NCBI RefSeq assembly: GCF_038624605.1
Contig: NZ_CP152020.1
Span: 1,915,312 to 1,979,311 of the forward strand
DNA: 64,000 nucleotides
Direction of reading: 5' to 3'
Source of the DNA: Psychrobacillus sp. FSL K6-4046
GTDB taxonomy: Bacteria > Bacillota > Bacilli > Bacillales_A > Planococcaceae
Shown here: positions 18,061 through 27,450 of the stretch, piece after piece
How the letters are laid out: each line of letters starts with the position of its first letter
How positions within the stretch are numbered: the first letter of the stretch is position 1
The notes under the pieces: generated by a model
Told to the model about the DNA's origin: nothing
The model's input: only the letters and a program-made list of their open reading frames with translations
Database searches by the model: none
Position numbers and translations under genes: made by a program

Positions 18061-19132
18061 ATGGTTTTGGAGCTACCGTATACAATCGACCGAGAAATGG
18101 CTAGAAAGCATGGCTTTGAAAGGTTTTATGTTAAAAGATTTCAATAGATTCACACGTATATTTACATTTAATAAAACAACACCTAGCAAAGTAACCTATT
18201 CGATACAATTCAAATCTTGCAGTTTACCCGATCGGTTACAAAAAGCCGGCTGGCGAGATCCATTAAAGGCGGGTAAATGGAGTATTCTCAAAAATGAAGC
18301 ATCTCATGTTCCGTTTTATCCATCTAGCGATAGCTTGTTTAAACGGATTCGATTACATGCATATTTATTTTTGATCATATCCATCTTTTATTTATCCACA
18401 AGTCCCGTAAATTTCTTGATTTTAAAATCATTTGATGATAATAATCCTAACTTTGCATCTATTATTATTCCGTTACTTATATTATTACTATTAGCAAGTG
18501 TTACGATTTTTGTCTTTATATCCTATAGAGCATATGAAAAATATATGTTTAATCTTAACGAAGAGGTCAAAAATAGTAGAAAGAGAATAAGGAAAATCCG
18601 TTTAGCATGGATGTATCAACCGCTTCAAACTAAAAAGTGGTTAGATGAAATGCACAGGAAAGGCTATGAGCTTGATCGCGTATATGCTGCCATATTTACT
18701 TTTGTTCCTTCTAAGCATGAAAAAATAGCATATGAGGTTACTTTTGAGCCTAAGCTGAAATCCGATTATTATACGCTTCACAAGGAAATCGGATGGAAGC
18801 TTAAGTATACGTCCAATATGTCCGTGCTGAATTACTCTATCTGGTCAATGCCTTATAGTGAGCAAGCACCTAAACCTTCGTTCACTTATGATATAGCAGA
18901 AAAACGACAGCAAATAAAAAAAGCATTTAAAATGAATATAACAATCACTCTATTCCTATTACTAGTTTTAGGCCAATCCTTGTATATGCAGTGGGTATTA
19001 GATATGCCTTCGTCTACATTTACTATTGTATTAAAGTACCTTATAACATTTATGACGTTTTTCTGGATTATTTTAACCATCAAAGTTATTATTGGATATA
19101 AAAAAGAGATGAACTTACTGAAGGAGTTTTAA
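18047..19132 (+). CDS. DUF2812 membrane protein
   Basis: The function is unknown. The 361 residues hold two copies of a DUF2812-like unit: residues 1-90 (FRWFWSYRIQSTEKWLESMALKGF) and about 180-265 (IRLAWMYQPLQTKKWLDEMHRKGYELDRV). Each is followed by a pair of hydrophobic helices. The repeated motif is W-L-[ED]-x-M-x-x-K-G. The start is ATG 18047; ATG 18044 is equally possible. The gene is translationally coupled to the PadR gene before it. In other Firmicutes this pair often occurs with stress or membrane-damage responses, but nothing here proves that role. Confidence 0.88.
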   Translation: MKRFRWFWSYRIQSTEKWLESMALKGFMLKDFNRFTRIFTFNKTTPSKVTYSIQFKSCSLPDRLQKAGWRDPLKAGKWSILKNEASHVPFYPSSDSLFKRIRLHAYLFLIISIFYLSTSPVNFLILKSFDDNNPNFASIIIPLLILLLLASVTIFVFISYRAYEKYMFNLNEEVKNSRKRIRKIRLAWMYQPLQTKKWLDEMHRKGYELDRVYAAIFTFVPSKHEKIAYEVTFEPKLKSDYYTLHKEIGWKLKYTSNMSVLNYSIWSMPYSEQAPKPSFTYDIAEKRQQIKKAFKMNITITLFLLLVLGQSLYMQWVLDMPSSTFTIVLKYLITFMTFFWIILTIKVIIGYKKEMNLLKEF

Positions 19133-19134
19133 AA

Positions 19135-19162
19135 AAGAATCCTAGCGATAGGGTTCTTTTCT
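19135..19162 (+). terminator. Terminator of the PadR-DUF2812 operon
   Basis: AAAGAATCCTA and TAGGGTTCTTT flank the loop GCGA (one wobble pair), followed by TTCTT. Confidence 0.75.
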
Positions 19163-19238
19163 TAATTTCAGTTATAATAATTGAAACTTTCCAAATATTC
19201 AAACGTATGTATACTAGCGTGTAGAAGGAGAGGGTGTC

Positions 19239-19418
19239 ATGCACTGGATTATGTGGGTTTTTTGGGGCTTTTTTTTAGGTATCATACTAGCTGCCTATCT
19301 TGTGGATCGTTTAGGTAGTAGAAAATATAATCTGGAGCATAAGAAAACAATGAATCAGGTAGCTGCCCAAGCCAACTCAGATAGAGAAGTAGATCGATAT
19401 AACAATCAGTCATTTTAA
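19239..19418 (+). CDS. Small single-pass membrane protein, unknown function
   Basis: A 59-residue protein begins at ATG 19239, eight to ten bases after AGAAGGAGAGGG. Residues 1-22 are a hydrophobic, Trp-rich helix (MHWIMWVFWGFFLGIILAAY). A short hydrophilic tail follows, rich in Asn, Gln and charged residues, ending DREVDRYNNQSF. The strong ribosome site and tidy composition support a real gene. I do not recognise a family. It stands alone between two transcription units. Confidence 0.65.
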   Translation: MHWIMWVFWGFFLGIILAAYLVDRLGSRKYNLEHKKTMNQVAAQANSDREVDRYNNQSF

Positions 19419-19498
19419 AAGAAGAAAAAAGATAAGAAGTCTGCTTTTATGTAAACGAGAACTAAACCGGTTAATAAAGTAAAAGTTTAGGAGAAAAT

Positions 19499-20624
19499 AT
19501 GAAAACAATAAATACTAAACTAGAAGAAATAGACGCTTTAATAAATGGAGTTATAGAAGAACAAGGAGTTGGAATTAGTGTCTCTATTGTTAAAAATGGG
19601 AAACTAATTTTTGCTAAAGGCTATGGATACGCTCAGCTGGAACCTACCCCTAAATTAATTGATGAAAATACGTATATGAGTATTCAGAGTGTAACTAAAA
19701 ATTTTGTTTCAGTATGTATGATGAAATTAGTCGAAGAGGACTTGATTCATCTAGATAAGCCTATCGTACATTATCTGCCCTACTTTCGGACAAAAGAGAA
19801 AGGCTCGAGTGATCATATCACAGTAAGGCAAGTATTAAGTCACACTTCTGGTTTCCCAGCAGATTTAGGGATAGCCAATTTGGTTGCGCCAAATGTAAGG
19901 GAGATTTATTCAGATACACCAACTGAATGGAGTGAGGCTTTAGCCCATTATCGGTTAAAAGAAGAAGAGGTAACTAGTATCCATAGTAGAGAGGATATCA
20001 CTAGATGGTTTCGCAAGGTTGAGTTAGATTACCCTCCTGGACATACTTGGAACTATTGTACGGATGCTTATGTTATTTTAGGAGATTTGATAGAGAAGGT
20101 TACAGGTGAAAGCTGGGAATCCTTCCTTCAAAATCGGTTTATTACACCATTACAAATGAAGAGAACTACGGCAGATGTCCGTATCATAATGGACGATGAC
20201 AATTATGCTAAATATTATACCTGATAAAATTGAAACACCTTATCCAACGAATTCATTGGCTGCTCCGATAGGCTTCCTTTACTCTACCGCAACAGATTTG
20301 GCAGCCTATATGTTGTTTCATTTGAACAAAGAATTTAACCAGTTACTTGACGTTTCTTCAAAAAAGGAAATGCAAAGTCGAGAGAGTCGAGTTTCTCAAG
20401 ACTGGGATAACGAGACGAATACATGCTTTTATGGGCTAGGGTGGTTTATAGAGGATTATAAGGGCCATACCATAGTAGAGCATGGCGGAGGGCAAATGGC
20501 AGTTAGAGCATTAATATCATTAGTACCAGAGGAAAGTATTGGCATCGCCATTCTTTTAAACTTTGATAGTAGCGTCCATCGTGATATCAGTAGCAAGATC
20601 ATGGATATCATGCTAGATTTATAG
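19499..20624 (+). pseudogene. Serine hydrolase (beta-lactamase/PBP-like), frameshifted
   Basis: This is a relative of class C beta-lactamases and DD-peptidases that would act on an ester or amide through an active Ser. The first frame, from ATG 19499, carries the SxxK box (SVTK near residue 67) and YPPGHTWNYCTDAY, then ends at a TGA at 20222-20224. The continuation lies in the next frame (PDKIETPYPTNSLAAPIGFLYST, then HGGGQMAVRALIS) to 20624. One extra base near 20212-20220 (in TATTATACC) explains it. The second-motif Asn of YxN is Thr here. There is no signal peptide. It is probably inactive unless the frameshift is a sequence error. Confidence 0.85.
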
Positions 20625-20694
20625 ATTTTATTAATCGATTTAAATCATAGTTTGAATCTTCAACGTATATGATAAGTAGAAGGGGTGTTTGTTG

Positions 20695-21387
20695 ATGAGT
20701 AGATATTCAATAGCTGAATTTATAAAAAGTACGGAGCAGGAAGATAAGGGAGAAGGCTTTTTTGAATTAGAAACAGAACGTCTACTGGAGGTTAATCTGG
20801 AGGGGCTAGTTTGGGCAAAGGCAGGATCCATGGTTGCTTATCATGGAAAGATTAAGTTTGAGCGTGAGGGCGTTTTTGAGCAGGGGATGGGTGCAATGTT
20901 CAAAAAAGCTTTAACAGGGGAAGGCGCCTCGCTTATGAAAGCAAATGGCCATGGTAAGTTATATCTTGCCGACAGTGGAAAGAAAATCATTATCCTTCAT
21001 CTACAAAATGAAGCGATCTTTGTAAATGGGAATGATTTGCTAGCTTTTGAGCCTACGATTAAGCATAATATTAAAATCATGAAAAAAGTGGCAGGAATGA
21101 TGTCTGGGGGCTTGTTTAATGTAAAGTGTGAAGGAACTGGTTTAGTGGCTATTACATCTCATTACGAGCCTCTTACATTGCGTGTGACTCCAGGAAAGCC
21201 TGTTTTTACAGATCCTAATGCTACCGTGGCTTGGTCCGGCAACCTTCAGCCTGATTTCCAAACAGACGTCTCCTTTAAAACCTTCGTGGGTAGAGGTAGT
21301 GGAGAGTCGATTCAAATGAAGTTCCAAGGAGACGGCTTTGTTATTGTACAACCTTATGAAGAGGTATATTTCCAAAGGCAGAGTTAA
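20695..21387 (+). CDS. AIM24 family protein
   Basis: The molecular role is unknown; the family is named after a yeast mitochondrial protein and folds as a beta-helix. The 230 residues contain the typical pieces LLEVNLEGLVWAKAGSMVAYHG, then MKANGHGKLYLADSGKKI, GNDLLAFEPTIKHNIKIMKKV, and the C-terminal GSGESIQMKFQGDGFVIVQPYEE. ATG 20695 follows AAGGGGTG at 20680-20687; TTG 20689 or 20692 are possible. It is a single gene after the broken hydrolase, and its terminator is shared with the convergent gene. Confidence 0.85.
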   Translation: MSRYSIAEFIKSTEQEDKGEGFFELETERLLEVNLEGLVWAKAGSMVAYHGKIKFEREGVFEQGMGAMFKKALTGEGASLMKANGHGKLYLADSGKKIIILHLQNEAIFVNGNDLLAFEPTIKHNIKIMKKVAGMMSGGLFNVKCEGTGLVAITSHYEPLTLRVTPGKPVFTDPNATVAWSGNLQPDFQTDVSFKTFVGRGSGESIQMKFQGDGFVIVQPYEEVYFQRQS

Positions 21388-21437
21388 GTGTTAGCAATAT
21401 ATTTCGAAAAAATTCACCATAATAAATGGCATACAAA

Positions 21438-21466
21438 ACGCTCAGAGTAATTCTGAGCGTTTTTTC
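21438..21466. terminator. Bidirectional terminator, AIM24 gene and serine hydrolase
   Basis: ACGCTCAGA at 21438-21446 pairs perfectly with TCTGAGCGT at 21452-21460, with T-runs on both strands. It overlaps the last codons of the minus-strand gene. Confidence 0.85.
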
Positions 21467-22941
21467 GTATAATTCTTATCCTTGAATGATATTCGATAAT
21501 AGATTCTTAAAACGGTAAGAACCACACCAATCATGAAAACTATAGCTAGTAAGAACAGCGCAGCTGGAAAAAGACCAAATACATTCATTGTGGTCGAACT
21601 ATTATTTTGTAACGTGGGAACAATAAAAAACAACCATCCGATTAATAATGATGGAACTATTTGAGGCATTAATCCAAGGACAAATCTCCAAGCGGTTTGT
21701 TTTTTCCGTTCCTTAGACCATCTTTTACTCCGCAGAATACCTCTAATTCCTAATAACAAATAGATCATTGTAATAACTCCAAGTGATAAATCAATGATTT
21801 TAGATACTGGAGCTTTTAGTTCAGGTTTTTGCCCCTCAGTCAATTGGATAATACCTGTACTTATCTCATAAGCGTGTTCAATTGTAGGAGTAAAGCTATT
21901 TAATAGAACTGCAACTGCATAACCACTATTCGGTATTATATCTTGTTGCGCTTGATAGGTTGTTTCCACCCCGCTATGTGAAATGCGTGCTGGCTTTACA
22001 TTAGGTGAGCTTAATTCCCAACCAAGACTATATTTTTCACTTCCAAGTTGTGGAGAATAAGTTTCTTCTAATAATTCTTTTGATAGTAATTGTTCTCCTT
22101 CTTCAGATTTACCCTCGTTTGTTTGCATAGAAAGCCATTTACCCATATCAGATGCTGTAGATATAATACTTCCAGCCCCCATATTCATCGCTTCTAGCTC
22201 TGACCAAGGCATTGCCTTTCCATATACGGTTACATATCCTCTAGGTAGACCAACTACTAAGTCTCCCGAATTAACATTAGCAAGTGAATCGTCCATTCCA
22301 AGCGGAGAGAATAACTTTTGATTAAGATATTCAGAGAATTCCTGTTCACTAATTTTTTCTACTAAAAGTGCTATGATCCAGTAATTTGCGTTACTATAGT
22401 AATATTTCTCTCCTGGGTTTGCTTGAAGCCTCCAATCACTTAAACGTTCTACTCCCGCTTTTAAATTATTCGCTGGTGGGACAATGATCGGATTTGGTAT
22501 ACCTGATGTATGACTCAAAAGTTGACGAATCGTAACTTCCTTCCAGCGTGAATCATCAAGTGTGACCTCTGGCAAATACTTAATTACTCGATCATCGAGT
22601 TGTACTTTACCTTCCTCAACAAGCTGTAAAACAGCAAATGCAGAAAATGATTTAGATGCGGAACCAATTCTCATTAACGATTTTTCCGTTATAGGATTCC
22701 CTTCAGAATCGTGACCATATCCTTTTTCATATATTAATTGACCGTTTTTTACAACTACTATGGAAGCACCAGGTAGTCCGTGCTGCTTTAAATAGCTAGT
22801 GACAAACTTATCAATGTCTTCAGTTTTAAAGGTGTGATTAGCGTATACTTCACCTAAAAAGGGAAAGGGTAACTTAGCTAATAGGATAAATATTAATACA
22901 AGAACAAAGCCTAGTTTCTTCGTATCAATAGATTTTTTCAA
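21442..22941 (-). CDS. Secreted/membrane serine hydrolase (beta-lactamase superfamily, FmtA/PBP4*-like)
   Basis: This is a surface enzyme that probably acts on peptidoglycan or teichoic acid esters, or on D-amino peptides. A signal sequence or helix at residues 8-33 is followed by the catalytic domain with SASK (SxxK), YYYSNANY (YxN) and SHSG (HxG). About three membrane helices follow at the C-terminal end (IIDLSLGVITMIYLLLGIRG onward). The 499-residue architecture matches Bacillus PbpE-related esterases with a membrane tail. TTG 22941 follows AGGAGG. It is a single gene and, unlike the paralogue at 19.5-20.6 kb, all motifs are intact. Confidence 0.88.
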   Translation of the reverse strand: MKKSIDTKKLGFVLVLIFILLAKLPFPFLGEVYANHTFKTEDIDKFVTSYLKQHGLPGASIVVVKNGQLIYEKGYGHDSEGNPITEKSLMRIGSASKSFSAFAVLQLVEEGKVQLDDRVIKYLPEVTLDDSRWKEVTIRQLLSHTSGIPNPIIVPPANNLKAGVERLSDWRLQANPGEKYYYSNANYWIIALLVEKISEQEFSEYLNQKLFSPLGMDDSLANVNSGDLVVGLPRGYVTVYGKAMPWSELEAMNMGAGSIISTASDMGKWLSMQTNEGKSEEGEQLLSKELLEETYSPQLGSEKYSLGWELSSPNVKPARISHSGVETTYQAQQDIIPNSGYAVAVLLNSFTPTIEHAYEISTGIIQLTEGQKPELKAPVSKIIDLSLGVITMIYLLLGIRGILRSKRWSKERKKQTAWRFVLGLMPQIVPSLLIGWLFFIVPTLQNNSSTTMNVFGLFPAALFLLAIVFMIGVVLTVLRIYYRISFKDKNYTKKRSELL

Positions 22942-23170
22942 TACTTTTCCTCCTGTATTTTTCTTATTTTACAGAAATATTCCATCTATTAACTCATCAT
23001 ACCGTAATAGTGTTAACTGGTTATCAGGCTCGTGGCTAAAATTGTCTAAGTCTGCAGTCTTATCTAGTCTTTTGTTTAATAATACTAGAGGAGAGGAGGT
23101 GAAGGGGGAAGCATACTGATTTAAAATCTCCATATTCAGCACATCCCATTGCTTATTTATGTAAAATCTA

Positions 23171-23209
23171 AAAACAGGTTCCTCATCTTAAGAAAGAGGA
23201 ACCTGTTTT
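23171..23209 (-). terminator. Terminator of the general-stress SDR gene
   Basis: AAAACAGGTTCCTC (23171-23184) pairs perfectly with GAGGAACCTGTTTT (23196-23209). On the minus strand TTTTTAGATTTTA follows. Confidence 0.9.
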
Positions 23210-23227
23210 AGGATGATATACAACGTA

Positions 23228-24085
23228 TTACAAAGGAGTACCGCCGTTAATATGAAGTACTTGTCCAGTTACATAAGACGAATCTTCAGATGCTAAGTAT
23301 ACATAGCCCGAAGCCAACTCGCTTGGATGACCTGGTCGTTTCATAGGTGTCTGACTACCGAAACCATCCACCTCATCAGCAGCAAAGGAGGCAGGAATAA
23401 GCGGCGTCCATATTGGTCCTGGAGCTACAGCATTTACTCTAATTCCTTGTTCTACAAGGGAACCTGCTAGTGAACGAGTAAACGTTAAAATAGCACCCTT
23501 TGTAGCGGAATAATCAATCAAATTAGGTGCACCTTGGAATGCAGTGATAGAAGTAGTGTTAATAATCGTACTTCCTTCTTTTAAATGATCAAGCGCAGCT
23601 TTAGTCAAATGGAACATACTAAACACGTTTGTACGGAAAGTTTTCTCCATTTGTTCAGCTGTTATATCTTTCAGAGATGTTTGAGTATGCTGTTCACCAG
23701 CGTTATTAACTAGTATATCGAGCTTTCCAAATTCGCCGATTACTTTACTTATAATTTCCTGACAAACAGACTCCTCACCAATATCTCCAGGTAGTAGTAA
23801 ACATTTTTTTCCTTCGTTCTCTACAATTTTTTTGGTTTCTTCCGCATCCTCATGCTCATCTAAGTAGGAGATTGCTACATCTGCACCTTCTTTAGCATAA
23901 GCTACTGCTACTGCTCGTCCAATACCACTATCTCCACCAGTGATTAAAGCAATTTTTCCGGCTAGTCTTTGAGATTTACCAGCAAGGTTTTGAGAGAAGT
24001 CAGGTCTTGGCTCCATTTCTGCTTCAATTCCTGGTTGACGTTTCTGTTCTTGTGCTGGAATTTTTTCATTTTTTCGGTTTTCCAC
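23228..24085 (-). CDS. SDR oxidoreductase, general stress protein 39 (YdaD/YhdF) type
   Basis: This is an NAD(P)-dependent short-chain dehydrogenase. The N-terminal tail (QEQKRQPGIEAEMEPRPDF) is typical of the GSP39 group. TGGDSGIGRAVAVAYAKEGA is the nucleotide site, NNAGEQH follows, then S, YSATKGA (catalytic Y and K) and the ending GQVLHINGG. The family is 285-290 residues long. GTG 24085 is chosen because AGAAGGGA lies nine bases before it; ATG 24094 is too close to that site, and the longer start at 24151 is not family-like. A sigma-B-type promoter lies upstream, in keeping with stress control. The substrate is unknown. Confidence 0.9.
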   Translation of the reverse strand: MENRKNEKIPAQEQKRQPGIEAEMEPRPDFSQNLAGKSQRLAGKIALITGGDSGIGRAVAVAYAKEGADVAISYLDEHEDAEETKKIVENEGKKCLLLPGDIGEESVCQEIISKVIGEFGKLDILVNNAGEQHTQTSLKDITAEQMEKTFRTNVFSMFHLTKAALDHLKEGSTIINTTSITAFQGAPNLIDYSATKGAILTFTRSLAGSLVEQGIRVNAVAPGPIWTPLIPASFAADEVDGFGSQTPMKRPGHPSELASGYVYLASEDSSYVTGQVLHINGGTPL

Positions 24086-24138
24086 TAGAATCATTCCCTT
24101 CTTGATTGCTAATTGTAATTTTCCATTATAATGATTAA

Positions 24139-24163
24139 TTACCCATAGCAATAATGACCAAAC
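24139..24163 (-). promoter_or_regulatory. Sigma-B-type promoter of the SDR gene
   Basis: On the minus strand GTTTGG (24158-24163) and GGGTAA (24139-24144) are 13 bases apart. This fits the sigma-B pattern GTTT, 12-15 bases, GGGWAW. The B. subtilis relative is a sigma-B gene. Confidence 0.65.
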
Positions 24164-24258
24164 ATAAAAGGGAATATACGACTGGAGAAAAGGTTTAAGT
24201 AAAAGGGAAGGAAGATCATCGAAAATGCTTTGTATAAAGGATACAATTACTAGTTTCC

Positions 24259-24768
24259 TTACCCCTCCACAAAAATAGCAGATAGAACGGCACCAACCGC
24301 TTGTATCCAGCTACCCACGGTATTGATCTCTTGATTTTTTTGGCTATTAGGGGGATATCTAACCGCTAAGGCTTGATAAGAAGCCCCTATGACCTGAATA
24401 ACATCACCTATATTATTTAAAGCATTTTGTATAGATTGGTTTCCTGTGAAATCAATCGTTAATGCTCCACCAACTGCCTCGATCAAATCACCTTGTGAAC
24501 TTAATACCGAGCTAACATTTTCATTTTCTATAAACTCTGCTTGTAAGGATACCAAGTTTCCAATCGCCTCCAGCTGGCTGCCTACAACGAATAAATAATC
24601 CTGATTTTGAGGGATTAGACTACTTCCAATAGCCTGTAATGCCAAACCAATGACATTTAAATCGTTTAGTATCTCATCTGATAAAACGGATGAAGGAGTG
24701 CTTCCTATAGCAGATAAAACAGTTCCTATTGCTTCAATCCAAGCACTTATTTGTGATTCAGTCCACAT
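24259..24768 (-). CDS. Repetitive small protein (DUF6944-like)
   Basis: This 169-residue protein has no signal peptide or Cys. Six or seven imperfect copies of a motif G-x-x-[LI]-x-[AV]-[IV]-G recur about every 22-30 residues: TVLSAIGS, LALQAIGSS, SQLEAIGN, DLIEAVGG, DVIQVIGAS, SWIQAVGAVLSAI. These look like amphipathic helices that could pack as a solenoid or bundle. It resembles the DUF6944 family of repetitive Bacillus proteins; this is from memory and less sure than the repeat itself. ATG 24768 has a weak GGA site; TTG 24774 is the alternative. It is a single gene. Confidence 0.75.
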   Translation of the reverse strand: MWTESQISAWIEAIGTVLSAIGSTPSSVLSDEILNDLNVIGLALQAIGSSLIPQNQDYLFVVGSQLEAIGNLVSLQAEFIENENVSSVLSSQGDLIEAVGGALTIDFTGNQSIQNALNNIGDVIQVIGASYQALAVRYPPNSQKNQEINTVGSWIQAVGAVLSAIFVEG

Positions 24769-25027
24769 TTTCAATCATTCCAATAACAGTTGATTCGACC
24801 CTTTATTAGTATATGTCAGCATCTTTGAGGGAGTTAGACAGTTATTATTATGGAAAACAGACCTTGTGCTAAGGAACTACAAATATAGGAAAATAGGAAG
24901 ATTTTAACTACTATTATATAATTCTTTTCAAAAATAATATAAAATACACACAAAGTACACATAAGGCCTTTATAGTGAGCCTTAGGGGTGATGACTAAGA
25001 TTGAGGGAGAAATGGGTGTCTTAAACT

Positions 25028-25708
25028 ATGAAACTAAAGGTATTGTTGATTGAGGATGACATGTTGATGAGGGAATTTATAACAGACTATTTCAAAAGGG
25101 ATAATTGGGAAATTTATGAAGCAGATGACGGAAAAGCAGGGATTGAATGTTTCAATCAAACAAACTTTGACTTAGTTATTTTAGATATCATGTTGCCTAA
25201 AATGGATGGATGGTCTGTATGCAAGTACATTCGTGAAAAATCGGAGGTACCTATCATAATTATTACCGCAAAATCAGAAGACGATGATCAAATCTTGGGA
25301 TTTGAGCTAGGTGCAGATGAGTATGTTACTAAGCCTCTAAGTCCAAGGGTATTGGTAGCCCGTGCCAATGCATTGATAAAAAGAAGGGAAGGTATTGTCG
25401 TACAGGATGGAGAGACGGAGATTTACGGGAATATACGTATTAATCGATCGGCACATACCGTTTCGGTTGCTCACGAAAAGATACTTCTCTCACCAAAAGA
25501 GTATGATTTGTTCATCTTTCTTATCAAGCATTATGGCAAGGTATTACACCGAGAATATATTTTAAACGCTGTATGGGGGTATGACTATATGGGAGATTTA
25601 CGCACCGTAGATACACATATAAAAAAGTTAAGAGCGAAGCTTGGAGTAGAAGGGAAATATATTTATACCGTTATACGATCTGGCTATAAATTTGAAGTGG
25701 AATCATGA
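25028..25708 (+). CDS. Response regulator, OmpR/PhoB family
   Basis: This is a two-component transcription factor. The receiver domain holds the acidic pair at D10-D11, phospho-acceptor D53 (VILDIMLP) and Lys in YVTKPLS. The winged-helix output domain at about 130-225 carries KEYDLFIFLIKHYGKVLHRE and TVDTHIKKLRAKLG. It overlaps the sensor kinase gene by 4 bases (ATGA), so the two are made together. Targets are unknown; the downstream lipoprotein and the surface transglycosylase are plausible partners by position only. Confidence 0.93.
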   Translation: MKLKVLLIEDDMLMREFITDYFKRDNWEIYEADDGKAGIECFNQTNFDLVILDIMLPKMDGWSVCKYIREKSEVPIIIITAKSEDDDQILGFELGADEYVTKPLSPRVLVARANALIKRREGIVVQDGETEIYGNIRINRSAHTVSVAHEKILLSPKEYDLFIFLIKHYGKVLHREYILNAVWGYDYMGDLRTVDTHIKKLRAKLGVEGKYIYTVIRSGYKFEVES

Positions 25709-27450
25709 GAAGAAATAGTGTGGTTTTTAAACTGTTTATTGTAACAACTACTCTTATTTTAATTGTTTTTTCTTTTATCATGCTAGCTGAAGTGTTCTTT
25801 TTCGAAAAGTTCTACCATTCGTCAAAGGTACAAACATTAGAAGAGAATATGATTTATTTAAAAGATCAAATCAATAAAGAGGAACTAAATGAACAACAAA
25901 TAAACGAGCAAATTGCTTCCTTAATGAATCAAAAAGATGCAACAATTTCTATACTAAATGAATACTTTAACCACATCCCAATAGAACCATATTATATCGA
26001 GCTAAACGTTGACCAAACCTTGATCTCTATTCGAATTCCCAATGAGGGGATGGAGGTGGGATCACTTCCACAAGAACTCGAGATTGGCAATACATTAGTT
26101 ATAGATGGAATTTTCATAGATGAAAAAAATAAAATTTTACAGCCAGTTGAGATTAACCCTCCTCAATTTAGGGACGTCCAAATGGGACTGTCAAGAGTGC
26201 ATGGAAAGGTAACTGATTTTCTACTACCAGAACAAAGGTCATACAACCCTCTCTATCAAGACACTCTCATCGATGAAGTCTTAAATGATTGGATACCTAA
26301 TTCTCGAGAATTATCACTTTTGAAAGATGGATCTGTCGTACAAAGACAATGGCAGGACAAATGGAGTGGAGTAAATTACATTGTCTTAACATCCGCACTA
26401 GAGGATCAGGACAGGTATTTAATGGTTATGGCTTCTTTACAGCCTGTTGGAGAGGCCGTCGAGGTACTTCAACAATACTTTATCTTAATAGCTCCTATTG
26501 TTATTGCTCTGGTTATTATCCTGTCTATGATTTACTCTAGGATTGTTTCAAGACCGATAAGAATGTTAAGCCGTTCTGCAACGCGCTTAGCTAAACTCGA
26601 CTTTTCTGAGCAAATAGAAATCCGTTCCAAGGATGAATTTGGTGGGCTTGCGCGAGACATGAATTCCTTATCGAATAATTTACAAGCAGCTTTAAATGAT
26701 TTAACACTTGCAAATGGGAAACTACAAGGGGAAATAAAAGAGAAACAGCAGGCTGAGAAACTTCGCAAACAGTTAATTGCAAACCTCTCTCATGAGCTGA
26801 AAACCCCTCTTGGAATTATAAAAGGCTTCGCTGAAGGCTTGCAGGATAATATAGCTAAAGAAAAAAGCGAACGGTATCTATCTCTGATCGTTAGTGAAAC
26901 AGATCGGATGAATGCCTTAATTTTAGATATGCTAGAGCTTTCGAAATATGAGGCAAAGGCTATCCGCTTACAGATGGAAAACTTCTCTTTAACCGATTTA
27001 ATAGAGAATGTAGCTGAATCTTTTTCTCAGCAGTTGGAGAGCAAGCGATTATTACTCAGCTATGACTTTGAAGCTGATCAAATATTAGTTAAAGCAGATT
27101 ACAGAAGAATTGAACAGGTTATCTTGAATCTTTTGAGCAATGCAATTCGGCATGCTTCCGAGAATACTATAATAACCGTTAGTATTACTCGAACAGAGGT
27201 GAGTAAAGTGACAGTAATAATAGAAAATGTTGGCTCATTCATCGCGGAGGAAGAGCTAAGCAATATTTGGGAACAATTCTACCGTATTGAAAACTCACGA
27301 AACCGCAAATCCGGTGGTACCGGTTTGGGGCTAGCCATAGTGAAACATATACTCGAGCTTCATCAAAGTGAATATCGAGGGATGAATACAAATCAAGGAG
27401 TAGCATTTTCTTTTACATTAAATGAGGATAGGGGAGAACAAGATGAATAA
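25705..27450 (+). CDS. Membrane sensor histidine kinase
   Basis: This protein senses an unknown extracellular signal and phosphorylates the regulator encoded just before it. Membrane helices lie at about 9-32 and 256-277 and enclose a roughly 220-residue outside domain without a recognised fold. A HAMP segment (about 278-330), a short coiled coil, HisKA with phospho-acceptor His 363 (NLSHELKTPLG), and an HATPase domain with NLLSNAIRHA and GGTGLGLAIVKHI follow. It has 581 residues. Its stop overlaps the start of the lipoprotein gene, making a three-gene coupled unit. Confidence 0.93.
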   Translation: MRRNSVVFKLFIVTTTLILIVFSFIMLAEVFFFEKFYHSSKVQTLEENMIYLKDQINKEELNEQQINEQIASLMNQKDATISILNEYFNHIPIEPYYIELNVDQTLISIRIPNEGMEVGSLPQELEIGNTLVIDGIFIDEKNKILQPVEINPPQFRDVQMGLSRVHGKVTDFLLPEQRSYNPLYQDTLIDEVLNDWIPNSRELSLLKDGSVVQRQWQDKWSGVNYIVLTSALEDQDRYLMVMASLQPVGEAVEVLQQYFILIAPIVIALVIILSMIYSRIVSRPIRMLSRSATRLAKLDFSEQIEIRSKDEFGGLARDMNSLSNNLQAALNDLTLANGKLQGEIKEKQQAEKLRKQLIANLSHELKTPLGIIKGFAEGLQDNIAKEKSERYLSLIVSETDRMNALILDMLELSKYEAKAIRLQMENFSLTDLIENVAESFSQQLESKRLLLSYDFEADQILVKADYRRIEQVILNLLSNAIRHASENTIITVSITRTEVSKVTVIIENVGSFIAEEELSNIWEQFYRIENSRNRKSGGTGLGLAIVKHILELHQSEYRGMNTNQGVAFSFTLNEDRGEQDE

